Below the pieces are notes generated by a model, which saw nothing but the letters and a program-made list of their open reading frames with translations, did not search any database and was not told where the DNA came from. Positions 1-10,346 of a stretch of 64,000 nucleotides of DNA are shown piece by piece (position 1 is the first letter of the stretch; each line of letters opens with the position of its first letter). The DNA lies in assembly GCF_005869875.1 (NCBI RefSeq), contig NZ_VAWG01000013.1, positions 1 through 64,000 of the forward strand, written 5' to 3'. Source of the stretch: Paenibacillus pinistramenti. Lineage in GTDB: Bacteria > Bacillota > Bacilli > Paenibacillales > Paenibacillaceae. The position numbers were made by a program, and so were the translations under genes.

Positions 1-38
1 CAAGCGTCTCGAGGGTTCGAATCCCTCTCTCTCCGCCA
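1..38 (+). tRNA. tRNA-Ser (probable), 3' part only
   Basis: The window opens inside a tRNA. The T arm (GAGGG, TTCGAAT, CCCTC), the 3' acceptor strand TCTCTCC, a G discriminator and an encoded CCA are present, but the anticodon lies outside. The residual arm before the T stem looks like the long variable arm of a class II tRNA, and a GGAGAGA-type acceptor fits bacterial tRNA-Ser. The amino-acid identity is therefore inferred. Confidence 0.7.
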
Positions 39-55
39 TAGATATCTCATAGCAT

Positions 56-130
56 GGCCCGTTGGTCAAGGGGTTAAGACACCTCCCTTTCACGGAGGTA
101 ACAGGGGTTCGAATCCCCTACGGGTCACCA
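56..130 (+). tRNA. tRNA-Glu (TTC)
   Basis: A complete cloverleaf with acceptor pair GGCCCGT/ACGGGTC, anticodon loop CTTTCAC (anticodon TTC) and T loop GTTCGAAT is visible. The discriminator is A and CCA is encoded. Confidence 0.95.
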
Positions 131-137
131 TATTTTC

Positions 138-213
138 GGAGGCTTAGCTCAGCTGGGAGAGCATCTGCCTTACAAGCAGAGGGTCGGGGGTTCGATCCCC
201 TCAGCCTCCACCA
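138..213 (+). tRNA. tRNA-Val (TAC)
   Basis: The acceptor arms GGAGGCT and AGCCTCC pair perfectly. The anticodon loop CTTACAA gives TAC. The T arm is canonical and CCA is encoded. Confidence 0.95.
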
Positions 214-240
214 TTATTTAAATGAATATTTTATTACTGA

Positions 241-314
<74 letters not shown>

Positions 315-393
315 TTTATCCCCAAAAGTGAAGAATTGCCTTGCAGCAAATTCTGATTACTTTATAGGGATCCAATGCAATACCTTAGGCTGT

Positions 394-470
394 GGAACCG
401 TGGTGTAGAGGCCTAACATGCCTGCCTGTCACGCAGGAGATCGCGGGTTCGAATCCCGTCGGTTCCGCCA
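394..470 (+). tRNA. tRNA-Asp (GTC)
   Basis: The acceptor GGAACCG/CGGTTCC is intact and the anticodon loop CTGTCAC gives GTC. The discriminator is G and CCA is encoded. The G discriminator matters for reading the T-box in front of hisS-aspS at 25050-25378. Confidence 0.95.
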
Positions 471-484
471 TTTTATCTTAATAA

Positions 485-557
485 GAGCCATTAGCTCAGT
501 TGGTAGAGCACCTGACTTTTAATCAGGGTGTCGAAGGTTCGAGTCCTTCATGGCTCA
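485..557 (+). tRNA. tRNA-Lys (TTT)
   Basis: The acceptor GAGCCAT/ATGGCTC pairs and the anticodon loop CTTTTAA gives TTT. The discriminator is A. CCA is not encoded. Confidence 0.95.
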
Positions 558-572
558 CTTTTATTTCTTAAT

Positions 573-647
573 GCGGACGTGGCTCAGCGGTAGAGCATCG
601 CCTTGCCAAGGCGAGGGTCGCGGGTTCGATTCCCGTCGTCCGCTCCA
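573..647 (+). tRNA. tRNA-Gly (GCC)
   Basis: The acceptor GCGGACG/CGTCCGC pairs and the anticodon loop TTGCCAA gives GCC. The discriminator is T and CCA is encoded. Confidence 0.95.
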
Positions 648-653
648 TAATAC

Positions 654-730
654 GCGCCCTTAGCTCAGCTGGATAGAGCGTTTGACTACGAATCAAAAGG
701 TCAGGAGTTCGAATCTCTTAGGGCGCGCCA
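654..730 (+). tRNA. tRNA-Arg (ACG)
   Basis: The acceptor GCGCCCT/AGGGCGC pairs and the anticodon loop CTACGAA gives ACG. In bacteria this A34 is normally deaminated to inosine to read CGU, CGC and CGA. CCA is encoded. Confidence 0.95.
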
Positions 731-754
731 TTTTTTTATAATCAAACTATACTT

Positions 755-837
755 GCCGGTGTGGCGGAATTGGCAGACGCGCGCGACTCAAAATCGTGAG
801 GGAAACCGTGGGGGTTCGAGTCCCTTCACCGGCACCA
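755..837 (+). tRNA. tRNA-Leu (CAA)
   Basis: This is a class II tRNA with acceptor GCCGGTG/CACCGGC, anticodon loop CTCAAAA (CAA) and a long variable arm. The discriminator is A and CCA is encoded. Confidence 0.93.
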
Positions 838-844
838 TATGTAT

Positions 845-918
845 CGGGATGTAGCTCAGCTTGGTAGAGCACCTGGTTTGGGACCAGGGGGTCGCATGTT
901 CGAATCGTGTCATCCCGA
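845..918 (+). tRNA. tRNA-Pro (TGG)
   Basis: The acceptor CGGGATG/CATCCCG pairs and the anticodon loop TTTGGGA gives TGG. The T stem contains G-U pairs. CCA is not encoded. It is the last gene of the cluster and is followed at once by a terminator. Confidence 0.93.
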
Positions 919-924
919 TTCCTT

Positions 925-963
925 AAACAGCAGTCATTCATTTGAATGACTGCTGTTTTTTTT
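925..963 (+). terminator. intrinsic terminator of the tRNA cluster
   Basis: A near-perfect hairpin with arms around AACAGCAGTCATTCA and its complement is followed by about eight T residues. It lies 7 bases after tRNA-Pro. Confidence 0.92.
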
Positions 964-999
964 ATATTCAATTTTACAATTTTCATTACGAGAATGATT

Positions 1000-1030
1000 T
1001 GAATAAGAAAACTAAAGGGAGGTCACACTA
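1000..1030 (+). promoter_or_regulatory. sigma-G-type promoter of bofC
   Basis: TGAATA at 1000-1005 and CACACTA at 1024-1030 are separated by 18 bases. They match the forespore sigma-G consensus (TGAATA and CATACTA, about 17-18 apart) at all but one position. The element sits 34 bases before a BofC-family gene, whose B. subtilis homologue belongs to the sigma-G regulon. No good sigma-A promoter was seen here. Confidence 0.65.
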
Positions 1031-1063
1031 GGTTAAAATAACACTGGATAGAAGGGATAATCC

Positions 1064-1753
1064 ATGAGTATCTTTAATTTAAAGAGACGAATGCGAAACC
1101 GTTGGAGAAGATGGAGAAGAGCGGTTTGGACGATAATGGCTGGCTTAGCTGTGTTTGGTGTGGCTTGTCTTGGAATGCCCATTTCCGGAGAGCTTAAGGA
1201 TCTCCTTAAAGACGAGGGGCCAGTAGCTCGGGAGACACTTGCCGGATTGCAGGAATGGACGGCTGAAAGCAGCGAGGAGAACGCAAGAAACATTTTTATG
1301 AATCAGCTTCTAGCATCAAAACAAACGCGAATTGTTCACACCGGCACGGTCTATGTATGCGGTTCAGAGAACAAAATCGCCGGTATAATGAAGCCGGAGG
1401 AGATTATCAGCTTGTTGAAATCCGATCCAAACCTGGAAGGCCGGATAGACAGCAAGGGAGAGGTTTGGCTTGAAAAACATGTGGCCGAATTATCGGCAAC
1501 CTGCAAAGAGAAAGGATACATCGGCTTAGATGCGACCGGAAGCCTGAGCTTGTTTGAAGGGAGACCGGAGAAGGAGAAGGTGATGAGGACCTTTTTCCAG
1601 ATTGATATCAAGTCGATGGAATCTTCCCTCCCAAAAGAGATTATTCAGCAGCTTCATAACGGGATCCGGGTTCAGGATTTGGAGGAGTACAACAGTGTGA
1701 TCTCAACCTTCAGCGATTATGCAATGGAGTCGGAAGGGAAAATGAAGCGTTAA
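1064..1753 (+). CDS. bofC: BofC, forespore intercompartmental signalling protein
   Basis: BofC is a forespore-made protein that acts in the space between the two spore membranes and restrains SpoIVB-driven activation of pro-sigma-K. The start is strongly basic (residues 7-19), followed by one hydrophobic segment at about 21-39 that would anchor or export the protein. Residues 150-185 carry the family signature: GYIGLDATGSLSLFEGRPE followed by FFQIDI, closely matching the C-terminal domain of B. subtilis BofC. At 229 residues it is longer than the B. subtilis protein (about 170), mainly through an N-terminal extension. The ATG has a GAAGGG ribosome site 7 bases upstream. As in Bacillus it precedes ruvAB, but a terminator separates it from ruvC. 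Confidence 0.88.
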   Translation: MSIFNLKRRMRNRWRRWRRAVWTIMAGLAVFGVACLGMPISGELKDLLKDEGPVARETLAGLQEWTAESSEENARNIFMNQLLASKQTRIVHTGTVYVCGSENKIAGIMKPEEIISLLKSDPNLEGRIDSKGEVWLEKHVAELSATCKEKGYIGLDATGSLSLFEGRPEKEKVMRTFFQIDIKSMESSLPKEIIQQLHNGIRVQDLEEYNSVISTFSDYAMESEGKMKR

Positions 1754-1810
1754 GCAGAGGACTATAGTTTTAGATCCCGGAAAATGAAAATTGAGCAGAA
1801 GCGGCTGGAA

Positions 1811-1840
1811 GGCGTTCTAATGGAACGTCTTTATTTTTTT
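1811..1840 (+). terminator. weak terminator after bofC
   Basis: CGTTC and GAACG form a short stem around a five-base loop, followed by a T-rich run ending in seven T. The stem is short, so read-through into ruvC is possible. Confidence 0.55.
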
Positions 1841-1946
1841 GTTTGGAGAGAATCATGTCCCCTACCGGATAAAGTTTGTTATAATAGATTGAATACATAT
1901 GTTCGCCTCATAAGGGATTGGCGGGCATAACTTGGGAGAGATGAGA

Positions 1947-2450
1947 TTGCGTATTTTAGGCATTGACCCGGGGATTGCGATTGTGGGTTTTGGATTTATT
2001 GACAAGCAGGGCAGCAAATGTGTGCCGGTCCAGTACGGATGCATCCAGACCGAGGCTCATACGCCTGAAGAAGAAAGGCTGCTGCACGTCTATGAAGGCA
2101 TGATACAATTAATTGATAAATATAAGCCGGATGCGGTTGCTTTGGAGAAGCTGTTTTTTAACCGCAATGTCACTACAGCTATGACGGTCAGCCAGGCAAG
2201 GGGTGTTATGGTGCTTGCAGCTGTACAAAAAGGACTGCCGATTGCCGAATATACCCCTATGCAGATTAAACAGGCCATCGTAGGATACGGGAAAGCGGAG
2301 AAGAAGCAGGTGCAGGAAATGACCCGGATGTTTCTGAAGCTGCAGGAGATCCCCAAACCGGACGACGTGGCGGACGCGCTGGCGGTTGCCATTTGTCACG
2401 CTCATTCTTATACTTTAAATTCCAGGATAAATGAGGTTCTGCGCAAATGA
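1947..2450 (+). CDS. ruvC: RuvC Holliday junction endonuclease
   Basis: RuvC cuts Holliday junctions symmetrically as part of the RuvABC resolvasome. The RNase H-like fold is evident from the N-terminal LGIDPG with the first catalytic Asp, ALEKLFF with the catalytic Glu, and the C-terminal DDVADALAVAICH with two further acidic residues. I prefer the TTG at 1947 because GGGAG at 1934-1938 is then well placed. The ATG at 1941 touches its own ribosome site, and the TTG at 1932 has none. The stop overlaps the ruvA start in an ATGA, so ruvC and ruvA are translationally coupled. B. subtilis lacks ruvC at this locus, whereas Paenibacillus-type genomes keep it. Confidence 0.93.
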   Translation: MRILGIDPGIAIVGFGFIDKQGSKCVPVQYGCIQTEAHTPEEERLLHVYEGMIQLIDKYKPDAVALEKLFFNRNVTTAMTVSQARGVMVLAAVQKGLPIAEYTPMQIKQAIVGYGKAEKKQVQEMTRMFLKLQEIPKPDDVADALAVAICHAHSYTLNSRINEVLRK

Positions 2451-3061
2451 TCGATTATTTGAGAGGGCATGTGGCCCATTTTGAATCCGAATATGTAGTG
2501 CTTGATGTGCATGGGATCGGGTACAGGGTGTTCTGCCCTAATCCTTATTATTTTGCTAAATTCAAAGAGGAAGTAACCATTTATACGCACCACCATGTGC
2601 GGGAAGATGCCATTCTGTTGTTCGGGTTTGCGACTAGGGAGGAGCAGAAGCTTTTTCGCAAGCTGATTGAGGTTTCGGGCATCGGGCCCCGCGTGGCGCT
2701 CGGGATCTTGGCTGGAGGAACGCCTGACAGTGTCGTTGCTGCGATTTATCAGGAAAATATTACATTTCTGACCCGGCTGCCGGGCATCGGGAAGAAGACG
2801 GCGCAGCGCATTATTTTGGATCTGAAGGACAAACTGGACGGAATCAGCACAGGTGCGGTAGTTATCCATTCCGAGCTTGAAATTGATTTGTTTAATCCGG
2901 ATCAGTCAACCTGGCAGGAGGCTAAGGACGCTCTGAAGTCGCTGGGGTATACAGATGCGGAGCTGGATAAAGTATGGCAGAGCCTGAAGGGCGATGTAAC
3001 ACCGGATGAGTCTGTGGACGCGGTTATGAAGAAAGCGCTGAAGCTGCTGTATGTCGGATAA
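2447..3061 (+). CDS. ruvA: RuvA, Holliday junction DNA-binding subunit
   Basis: RuvA binds four-way junctions as a tetramer and loads RuvB. The 204-residue length is standard. The N-terminal OB-fold domain begins MIDYLRGHVAHFESEYVVLD. Two helix-hairpin-helix motifs follow, recognisable by SGIGPRVALGIL and LPGIGKKTAQRIILDLKDK. The C-terminal 50 residues form the UBA-like domain that contacts RuvB. The gene starts inside the ruvC stop (ATGA) and is followed by ruvB after 30 bases, so ruvCAB reads as one operon. Confidence 0.96.
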   Translation: MIDYLRGHVAHFESEYVVLDVHGIGYRVFCPNPYYFAKFKEEVTIYTHHHVREDAILLFGFATREEQKLFRKLIEVSGIGPRVALGILAGGTPDSVVAAIYQENITFLTRLPGIGKKTAQRIILDLKDKLDGISTGAVVIHSELEIDLFNPDQSTWQEAKDALKSLGYTDAELDKVWQSLKGDVTPDESVDAVMKKALKLLYVG

Positions 3062-3091
3062 GCGATTTAACGGGAAAGGAGCGGTACAGGG

Positions 3092-4096
3092 ATGGAGGAC
3101 CGGATCATTTCGGCAAATTTGATGATGGAAGATCAGGCGGTGGAGCTCAGTCTAAGACCGCGTTATTTAGCCGAATATATCGGACAAGGTCAGATTAAAG
3201 AGAATTTGAAAATATACATTGAAGCAGCAAAAATGCGCAAGGAAGCCCTGGATCATGTGCTGCTCTACGGTCCCCCTGGTCTCGGAAAAACGACGCTCGC
3301 CAATATTATTGCCAACGAGCTTGGCGTAAACCTGCGGACAACCTCGGGTCCTGCCATTGAACGGCCGGGGGATCTCGCCGCGCTGCTGACGAATCTGCAG
3401 GAGGGCGATGTTCTTTTTATTGATGAGATTCATCGTCTGCACCGAACGGTTGAGGAAGTGCTGTATCCGGCCATGGAGGATTTTGCGCTGGATATTATGA
3501 TCGGCAAGGGGCCGAGCGCAAGGTCGGTCCGGCTGGATCTTCCGCCTTTTACGCTGATCGGGGCTACCACGCGGGCTGGACTGCTTTCTGCGCCGCTGCG
3601 GGACCGTTTTGGCGTCGTCAGCCGTCTGGAGTTCTATACGGTCGAAGAATTGAGCTACATCATTTCGCGGGGAGCCGATATACTGGGCATTGAAATTGTC
3701 GGGGATGCGGCGGAAGAGATTGCCCTGCGTTCCAGAGGAACGCCGCGGATTGCCAACCGGCTGCTAAAGAGAGTCCGTGATTTCGCGCAGGTGCGCGGTG
3801 ACGGCATTATTACGCAGGACGCTGCGGTTGAGGCGCTGCGCATGCTGCAGGTGGACCCGAGGGGACTGGATCAGATTGACCACAAGATGCTGCGGGCCAT
3901 GATTACCAGCTTCAGAGGCGGGCCGGTGGGCTTGGACACGATAGCCGCAACGATCGGCGAGGAAAGCCAGACCATTGAAGATGTCTATGAGCCTTATCTG
4001 CTGCAGATTGGTTTCTTGCAGCGTACGCCAAGAGGGCGGGTGGCCACGCCGGCAGCTTATCATCATCTGGGATTGCCTATTCCGGATCCTCTTTAA
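3092..4096 (+). CDS. ruvB: RuvB branch-migration ATPase
   Basis: RuvB is the hexameric AAA+ motor that pumps DNA through the RuvA-bound junction. The Walker A motif GPPGLGKTT is at residues 60-68 and the Walker B/DEIH motif at 108-114. Sensor 1 (IGATTRAG) lies near residue 155, and the arginine-finger region and the C-terminal winged helix ([17 protein letters not shown]) complete the protein. The 334-residue length is typical. A good GAAAGGAGCGG ribosome site precedes the ATG. Confidence 0.97.
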   Translation: MEDRIISANLMMEDQAVELSLRPRYLAEYIGQGQIKENLKIYIEAAKMRKEALDHVLLYGPPGLGKTTLANIIANELGVNLRTTSGPAIERPGDLAALLTNLQEGDVLFIDEIHRLHRTVEEVLYPAMEDFALDIMIGKGPSARSVRLDLPPFTLIGATTRAGLLSAPLRDRFGVVSRLEFYTVEELSYIISRGADILGIEIVGDAAEEIALRSRGTPRIANRLLKRVRDFAQVRGDGIITQDAAVEALRMLQVDPRGLDQIDHKMLRAMITSFRGGPVGLDTIAATIGEESQTIEDVYEPYLLQIGFLQRTPRGRVATPAAYHHLGLPIPDPL

Positions 4097-4194
4097 ACAA
4101 GGATAAGTCCGATACAGGCAAAGAAAGTACAAGATTTTTAATCAGCAGGAAATAGAATAATTTGTAGTATGTCGATACGGAAAGTGAGGTCTCC

Positions 4195-6318
4195 ATGAAA
4201 TCTACCGGAAGATTGACCGGATTCATGAAATGGGGCAGGAGCCTGGGGGCCGGGCTTCTTGCGCTTGGTGTATTGTACATGCCGGTTAAGGCGGAAAATT
4301 TGGAAGGGCAGTCCACGGATTTGATTCGGGTAGCCATGTTTCTTGATCTTGGAAGCACTTATAAATCAACTACGCCTTCTGTAACGCTTGTCTCCTCAGG
4401 GGGCCTGAGCGCCGGACCGGGAACAGAAGGAAGCTACCAGAACTGGATTCAAGCAAGTGCGGGAGAAGCTGCAAAATTCAGCGTAAATGCCTTTCGGGTA
4501 AAAGTAATGGAAACGTCCAGCTTCAGCACGGCGGCATCAGCGGCCAAAAAGCTGCAGGCGACAGCGAATAAACCGCTTATTTTTGCTGAGGAGGCAGGTG
4601 GAGCGACGGTCTATAAGCTCTATGCCGGTATGTATGCTACGGCAGAGGACGCTACTAAAGCAGTTACGTCCATCACAACTACACTGGGGAGCCTGCTCGG
4701 TTCGCAGAAGCCGGAAGCCCGCGGCAAGCTGTATCTCTCGGCAGGACAGTTCAGCTCAGCCTATGACGCACAGACCCTGCGGGATCAAATATTGTCCCAA
4801 GGCATTGATGCCTGGGAAGTCTTAACGCCTGGAGCCGGGGACAAGCCGGCTTATTCGGTCTGGATCGGTGAGGCTGCAACTGAAGCACAGCTTGCGGCTG
4901 ATAAAGCTTCGCTGTCCGCCAAACTGCCGAATGCAGCAGCAGCGGAGGTCGATGATTCGGCACCAGCGCTTGTGATCCAAACCGATGTCACTTCCGATCT
5001 CAGCAATCCGGCAGAAACGCCGCTGTTCATGCTTACGGGCAGCGGTGCGAAGCTGTGGATAGACACAGGGGACAGCGGTGTGACAGAGGTCAAGGAGAGA
5101 TCGGACCGGAAATACCGGGGCGGGTTTGAGATCAGCATGGTGAACGGCCAGCTTGCCTTTGTGAACGAGCTTCCTGTGGAACAATATTTGTATTCGGTTG
5201 TGGGCGGGGAGGTCTCCTCCTCCTGGCCGATCGAGTCTTTAAAAGCACAGGCGGTTGCCGCGCGAAGCTATGCTCTTTTTCAATCTCCAACCAAGTTCAA
5301 AATAGCCGGAGTTGTAGATACAACGCTCAGTCAGGTCTATTCAGGCACAGGGACAGAAGCGGACAGCATTAGACAGGCAGTAGACAGCACGGCAGGAGAA
5401 GTGTTAATGAGCGGCGGGAAAATGATCGAGGGCGTCTTCTCCTCAAACAGCGGAGGAATGACAGCGGACCCGTCCGAGGTATGGGGCAACCCGAGCACGG
5501 TTTATGCAGCTGTTACAAGCGTAGAGGACAATGCCGCTTCGGCAGGGTCAAAGCAGTGGTATCATGTTCTCCTTAGCAGCGGCAAGAGCGGCTATGTGCG
5601 GGAAGATAATACAAAGCTGACAGGGGCTTCTACGGCTGCCGGGCTGAGCTACTTGACGGTGACGGCAAGCAGCACGAATGTCCGGCCGCTTCCGATGATT
5701 CAATCGGGCGTCGATCCGGTAGCTAAAATGAATCCGGGTGATCAGGCGGTGGTGCTGGAGAAGGTGAACGAGTCCAATTCCTATTCCTGGGTCAGGGGGC
5801 CTTTCACCTCGAGCCAGATTGCATCAAGCCTGAAGGGTAAAATTTCGGGGACGGTTCCTTCTTCTATTACGTCTCTTGAGGTCACCAAACGCGGGCCTTC
5901 GGGACGGGCAGTTGAAGTGCAGGCTAGCGGACAGGTGCTGAAGGTCAAGTATCCGGATTTGTACCGTTCGGCTTTCGGAAGCCTGCCAAGCACGTTGTTT
6001 GATATTGTAGAAACAGGAAGGTATACTGTACTGGGTGCAAATGGACAAACGGATACGGGAACAATGAGCTCGGGAACGACTGTGCTTTCGGCTTCCGGTA
6101 AAACAACGGTTTCCGGCAGCACCGGGCTTGTGGTCATGAATGGCGACAAGTCAGCCAGAGTGATTGAGAAGACGAATGGATTTCTGTTTATCGGACAGGG
6201 CAACGGACATGGCCTCGGCATGTCGCAATGGGGGGCAAAGGGAATGGCCGATGCCGGGTATGATTACCAGAGTATTTTGCAACACTATTATCAAAATGTA
6301 ACTATTACAAAGGAATGA
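4195..6318 (+). CDS. SPOR + SpoIID/LytB domain cell-wall protein
   Basis: This is an exported 707-residue protein with a signal peptide at about 1-33 (hydrophobic core [14 protein letters not shown]). Residues about 95-250 hold two repeats resembling SPOR modules, which bind glycan strands stripped of stem peptides. From about 310 the SpoIID/LytB domain follows ([27 protein letters not shown] is split here as [11 protein letters not shown] then [13 protein letters not shown]), with an insert around 450-550 before the terminal [13 protein letters not shown] signature. SpoIID-family proteins act as lytic transglycosylases on denuded peptidoglycan, notably in engulfment. This protein is not SpoIID itself, which sits elsewhere in Bacilli. 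The stop overlaps an in-frame ATG for queA, and the gene lies between ruvB and queA. Confidence 0.85.
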   Translation: MKSTGRLTGFMKWGRSLGAGLLALGVLYMPVKAENLEGQSTDLIRVAMFLDLGSTYKSTTPSVTLVSSGGLSAGPGTEGSYQNWIQASAGEAAKFSVNAFRVKVMETSSFSTAASAAKKLQATANKPLIFAEEAGGATVYKLYAGMYATAEDATKAVTSITTTLGSLLGSQKPEARGKLYLSAGQFSSAYDAQTLRDQILSQGIDAWEVLTPGAGDKPAYSVWIGEAATEAQLAADKASLSAKLPNAAAAEVDDSAPALVIQTDVTSDLSNPAETPLFMLTGSGAKLWIDTGDSGVTEVKERSDRKYRGGFEISMVNGQLAFVNELPVEQYLYSVVGGEVSSSWPIESLKAQAVAARSYALFQSPTKFKIAGVVDTTLSQVYSGTGTEADSIRQAVDSTAGEVLMSGGKMIEGVFSSNSGGMTADPSEVWGNPSTVYAAVTSVEDNAASAGSKQWYHVLLSSGKSGYVREDNTKLTGASTAAGLSYLTVTASSTNVRPLPMIQSGVDPVAKMNPGDQAVVLEKVNESNSYSWVRGPFTSSQIASSLKGKISGTVPSSITSLEVTKRGPSGRAVEVQASGQVLKVKYPDLYRSAFGSLPSTLFDIVETGRYTVLGANGQTDTGTMSSGTTVLSASGKTTVSGSTGLVVMNGDKSARVIEKTNGFLFIGQGNGHGLGMSQWGAKGMADAGYDYQSILQHYYQNVTITKE

Positions 6319-6326
6319 CTGGACTT

Positions 6327-7355
6327 ATGAATGTAGATTTATATGATTTTGAACTGCCGGAGCGGCTGATTGCGCAGACGCCGCTGCCTGACCGCACCGC
6401 CTCACGGCTGCTTACTTTAAATAAAAAGACCGGACATATCGAGCACCATCATTTCACCCATATTCTTGAAGAGCTGAAGCCGGGGGATACGCTAGTCCTT
6501 AACGATACCAGAGTGCTGCCGGCGCGCCTGTTTGGCACAAAGGAAGATACGGGTGCAAAGGCTGAAGTGCTGCTGCTCAAAAATTTGAGCGGGGACAAGT
6601 GGGAGACGCTGGTCAAACCGGGAAAGAAGCTGAAGAAGGGCTCTGTCATCGTATTCAGCGACGAGCTTAAAGCGGAAGTGGAAGAAGAAGGCGAAATGGG
6701 CGGACGGGTGCTTCGCTTCATTTATAAAGGCATCTTTAACGAGATTCTGGACCGGCTTGGTCAGATGCCTCTGCCGCCTTATATTAAGGAGAAGCTGGAT
6801 GATAAGGAACGTTATCAGACGGTTTATGCCCGCAACGAAGGCTCGGCGGCGGCTCCGACAGCCGGCCTGCATTTTACACAGGAGCTTCTGGAGCAGATCC
6901 GGAATAAGGGTGTGACCATCGCTTTTGTAACCCTTCATGTAGGTTTGGGAACCTTCCGTCCGATGTCGGTTGACCGGGTCGAAGACCATGTCATGCATGA
7001 GGAGTATTATATTTTGCCGCAGGAAACGGCAGATATTCTGAATGAGACGAAAGCAAGAGGCGGACGCGTCGTCGCGGTCGGTACAACGTCAGCCCGAACG
7101 CTGGAGACGGTGGCGGGCAAATGCGAGGATGGCAGAATTGTCAAGTCCAGCGGCTGGACAGGCATTTTTATATACCCCGGCTATGAATATAAATTGGTTG
7201 ACTGCCTGATCACGAACTTTCATCTGCCAAAGTCAACACTGGTGATGCTGGTCAGCGCCCTTGCCGGGCGGGAGCGCATTTTGGAGGCCTATCGCGAAGC
7301 CATCAAGCAGGAATACCGCTTCTTCAGCTTCGGAGATGCCATGTTTATTTATTAA
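6327..7355 (+). CDS. queA: QueA, S-adenosylmethionine:tRNA ribosyltransferase-isomerase
   Basis: QueA transfers and isomerises the ribosyl group of SAM onto preQ1 in tRNA, giving epoxyqueuosine. The start [20 protein letters not shown] and a length of 342 residues equal those of B. subtilis QueA, so I chose the ATG at 6327. A longer reading from 6315 (overlapping the upstream stop) is possible and has AAAGGA too close to it. [13 protein letters not shown] in the middle and [16 protein letters not shown] near the end are family signatures. It is followed after 21 bases by tgt, the preceding step of the pathway. Confidence 0.96.
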   Translation: MNVDLYDFELPERLIAQTPLPDRTASRLLTLNKKTGHIEHHHFTHILEELKPGDTLVLNDTRVLPARLFGTKEDTGAKAEVLLLKNLSGDKWETLVKPGKKLKKGSVIVFSDELKAEVEEEGEMGGRVLRFIYKGIFNEILDRLGQMPLPPYIKEKLDDKERYQTVYARNEGSAAAPTAGLHFTQELLEQIRNKGVTIAFVTLHVGLGTFRPMSVDRVEDHVMHEEYYILPQETADILNETKARGGRVVAVGTTSARTLETVAGKCEDGRIVKSSGWTGIFIYPGYEYKLVDCLITNFHLPKSTLVMLVSALAGRERILEAYREAIKQEYRFFSFGDAMFIY

Positions 7356-8522
<1,167 letters not shown>

Positions 8523-8561
8523 AACAACATCCGTTTAGAAATTAGAGGGGGAGGAAGTAAT

Positions 8562-8882
8562 ATGTTCAGTAATTTTGCAGCAGCAGCTTCAGGAGGAAGC
8601 TCTATGCTTGGCGTCATTGTTCCATTTGTTATCATGTTCGCTGTATTCTATTTTCTCCTGATCCGTCCACAGCAGAAGAAACAGAAGAGCCGCAGCGCCA
8701 TGCTTAGAGAGCTGAAAAAAGGAGACAAGATCGTAACAATTGGCGGTCTCCACGGTACAATTGTGGAATTGACCGACGATGTGGTTGTCATCCGGGTTAA
8801 CGATGTAACGAAGATGACGTTTGACCGCAGTGCGATCAGCCACGGCGTACCTTCAGGTTCCAATCAATCAACGACTGCCTAA
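8562..8882 (+). CDS. yajC: YajC, SecDF-associated translocase subunit
   Basis: YajC is a small membrane protein of the SecDF-YajC complex that assists protein export. The 106-residue protein has one transmembrane helix (about residues 19-36) followed by the family motif LIRPQQKKQK and a cytosolic beta-rich domain with GDKIVTIGGLHGTI. A very strong GAGGGGGAGGAA ribosome site precedes the ATG. It is the last gene of the queA-tgt group and is closed by a terminator. Confidence 0.95.
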   Translation: MFSNFAAAASGGSSMLGVIVPFVIMFAVFYFLLIRPQQKKQKSRSAMLRELKKGDKIVTIGGLHGTIVELTDDVVVIRVNDVTKMTFDRSAISHGVPSGSNQSTTA

Positions 8883-8900
8883 ATCGTTGGTTTCAAATGT

Positions 8901-8943
8901 AAAAGCCGGCCGCAGCGTGAGAACGCTGCCTGCCGGCTTTTGC
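8901..8943 (+). terminator. bidirectional terminator between yajC and the PAP2 gene
   Basis: AAGCCGGC and GCCGGCTTTT enclose an inner stem GCAGCGT/ACGCTGC. The T run serves yajC, and A residues on the other side give a shorter T run for the convergent minus-strand gene. Confidence 0.88.
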
Positions 8944-8965
8944 TATTTTTAAAACTGAATAACAT

Positions 8966-9793
8966 TTAAGGCTGATGTACAAGCACAGGATTATTAACCC
9001 TGGCGTTAACCGTACGTGATGCCCAGTAAACGGCTAGGGTAGTGGCAAAAGCAGAAAGCATCAATCCGCCCATCATGTCTGTAAGCCAATGAATGCCCAT
9101 GTAGAAGATTGTGAAGACAATGACCGCTGCGTTTGTACAAGCGATTGCAGCCCAGCGGCGGTTGCCCGATCGAACGGCAAGAATAGCCATGGAAACGGAT
9201 ATGGACGTATGTAAGCTCGGAAAGCAATTATCAAGGCCCGACATGGGTCTGTACACTTCTTCAAAGCGGGGGAAAGCTTCAAGCATGTAAAACGTAACAT
9301 TAGCCGGCGGGTAAGACCACACCTCATTGATAGGAAAGAACAGAAAGAACGGGATGGCAATTCCGTAATTGAGGAGTACGGTGTAACAGGCAGCGAACAG
9401 GAACACCTTGTTCCGCTGTCCTGCATAAATGCCAATGGAAGCGACCAGCACGGACTGGAGCATGATGACATAGAAAAACGCTGAAACCTGGGTTACCCAA
9501 TTCTGGTGGAAGAGCTGCTGAAAATGATGGACAAATTGGCCTTCCAGATGAAAAAAGACCGGCGTTAAGTCAGGACGTTCAGGCATCAAATGTTCAAGTT
9601 TGAGTTCATATTTGTTGACCAGAAGCACGCAGGCCATAGCGGCAAACAGCAGCAGAAATCGCCAGGAATGAAGCAGTTCATAAGCAAACAGATAAGCTGC
9701 AGACAAGGGATTCCGGCCCGTTCCAAAGCAGATTAATACGGCAGTCATCACTACGGTTAATGCCGATACGAAATACATGGATTCATAAAGCAA
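8966..9793 (-). CDS. PAP2-superfamily membrane phosphatase
   Basis: This polytopic membrane protein of about 275 residues has the two diagnostic PAP2 motifs: CFPSLHTSISVSMAI (motif 2 with a catalytic His) and GIHWLTDMMGG (motif 3, H-x3-D). This arrangement fits the inositol-phosphorylceramide synthase/Aur1-like branch, acting on lipid phosphates or transferring head groups at the membrane; the substrate is unknown. I prefer the TTG at 9793 because GAGGAGG lies 11 bases upstream, and a TTG at 9820 would place this ribosome site inside the gene. It is the distal gene of the minus-strand group led by spoVB. Confidence 0.8.
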   Translation of the reverse strand: MLYESMYFVSALTVVMTAVLICFGTGRNPLSAAYLFAYELLHSWRFLLLFAAMACVLLVNKYELKLEHLMPERPDLTPVFFHLEGQFVHHFQQLFHQNWVTQVSAFFYVIMLQSVLVASIGIYAGQRNKVFLFAACYTVLLNYGIAIPFFLFFPINEVWSYPPANVTFYMLEAFPRFEEVYRPMSGLDNCFPSLHTSISVSMAILAVRSGNRRWAAIACTNAAVIVFTIFYMGIHWLTDMMGGLMLSAFATTLAVYWASRTVNARVNNPVLVHQP

Positions 9794-9884
9794 AACGGGT
9801 ATAGCCTCCTCTGGTTTCAAGAAAATGATTATATTAGTTTAGCATAACTAAAGAGAGAGAGGATATCCCTGTTTTAAAGGTGAA

Positions 9885-10277
9885 TCAGTTTTTTTTGGCA
9901 TTTTTACCAAAAATTCCGCCAGCAGCCCCGATGATAAACGCGGGAATCAAATAGAGCAGATCATGTCCGCCGATCGTGGCATCAAGGGCAAGAAAGCTGA
10001 TGATATTCAATACAATAGAGTAAAGCGTGCCCGTCAATGCGCCCTGATACCAGCCTTTACGATCGCTTCTTTTGCCGGAGATAAAGCTTCCCGCAAACAC
10101 AGACAAGCCATGGATGACATAAGTAAGCGGGGAAAGGTTGTCCTCCTGCAGATTGGTCCATCTCAGAAGCAGGGACAGAATCAGGGCGCCAAGCATCATC
10201 CATAAATAGGCATACCATAGACCGGACAGGGTGGGACCTGCAATACGGAACGGAAGAAGACGGCGAATCTGTTGCAT
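9885..10277 (-). CDS. TIGR04086-family membrane protein
   Basis: This 130-residue integral membrane protein has four predicted helices and a highly basic C-terminus (GKNAKKN). Conserved features are a GLWYAYLW-type first helix and the glycine-rich last helix IIGAAGGIFG. It matches the YrzE/TIGR04086 family found next to spoVB and yajC in spore-formers. The function is unknown. A good AAGGAGGGT ribosome site precedes the start, and it lies 69 bases downstream of spoVB. Confidence 0.8.
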   Translation of the reverse strand: MQQIRRLLPFRIAGPTLSGLWYAYLWMMLGALILSLLLRWTNLQEDNLSPLTYVIHGLSVFAGSFISGKRSDRKGWYQGALTGTLYSIVLNIISFLALDATIGGHDLLYLIPAFIIGAAGGIFGKNAKKN

Positions 10278-10346
10278 AAAAACCCTCCTTAAGCTGCTGA
10301 TATATTAAAAATGTATGGCAAGCGTGACAAGCCTAGACCGGCTGTT

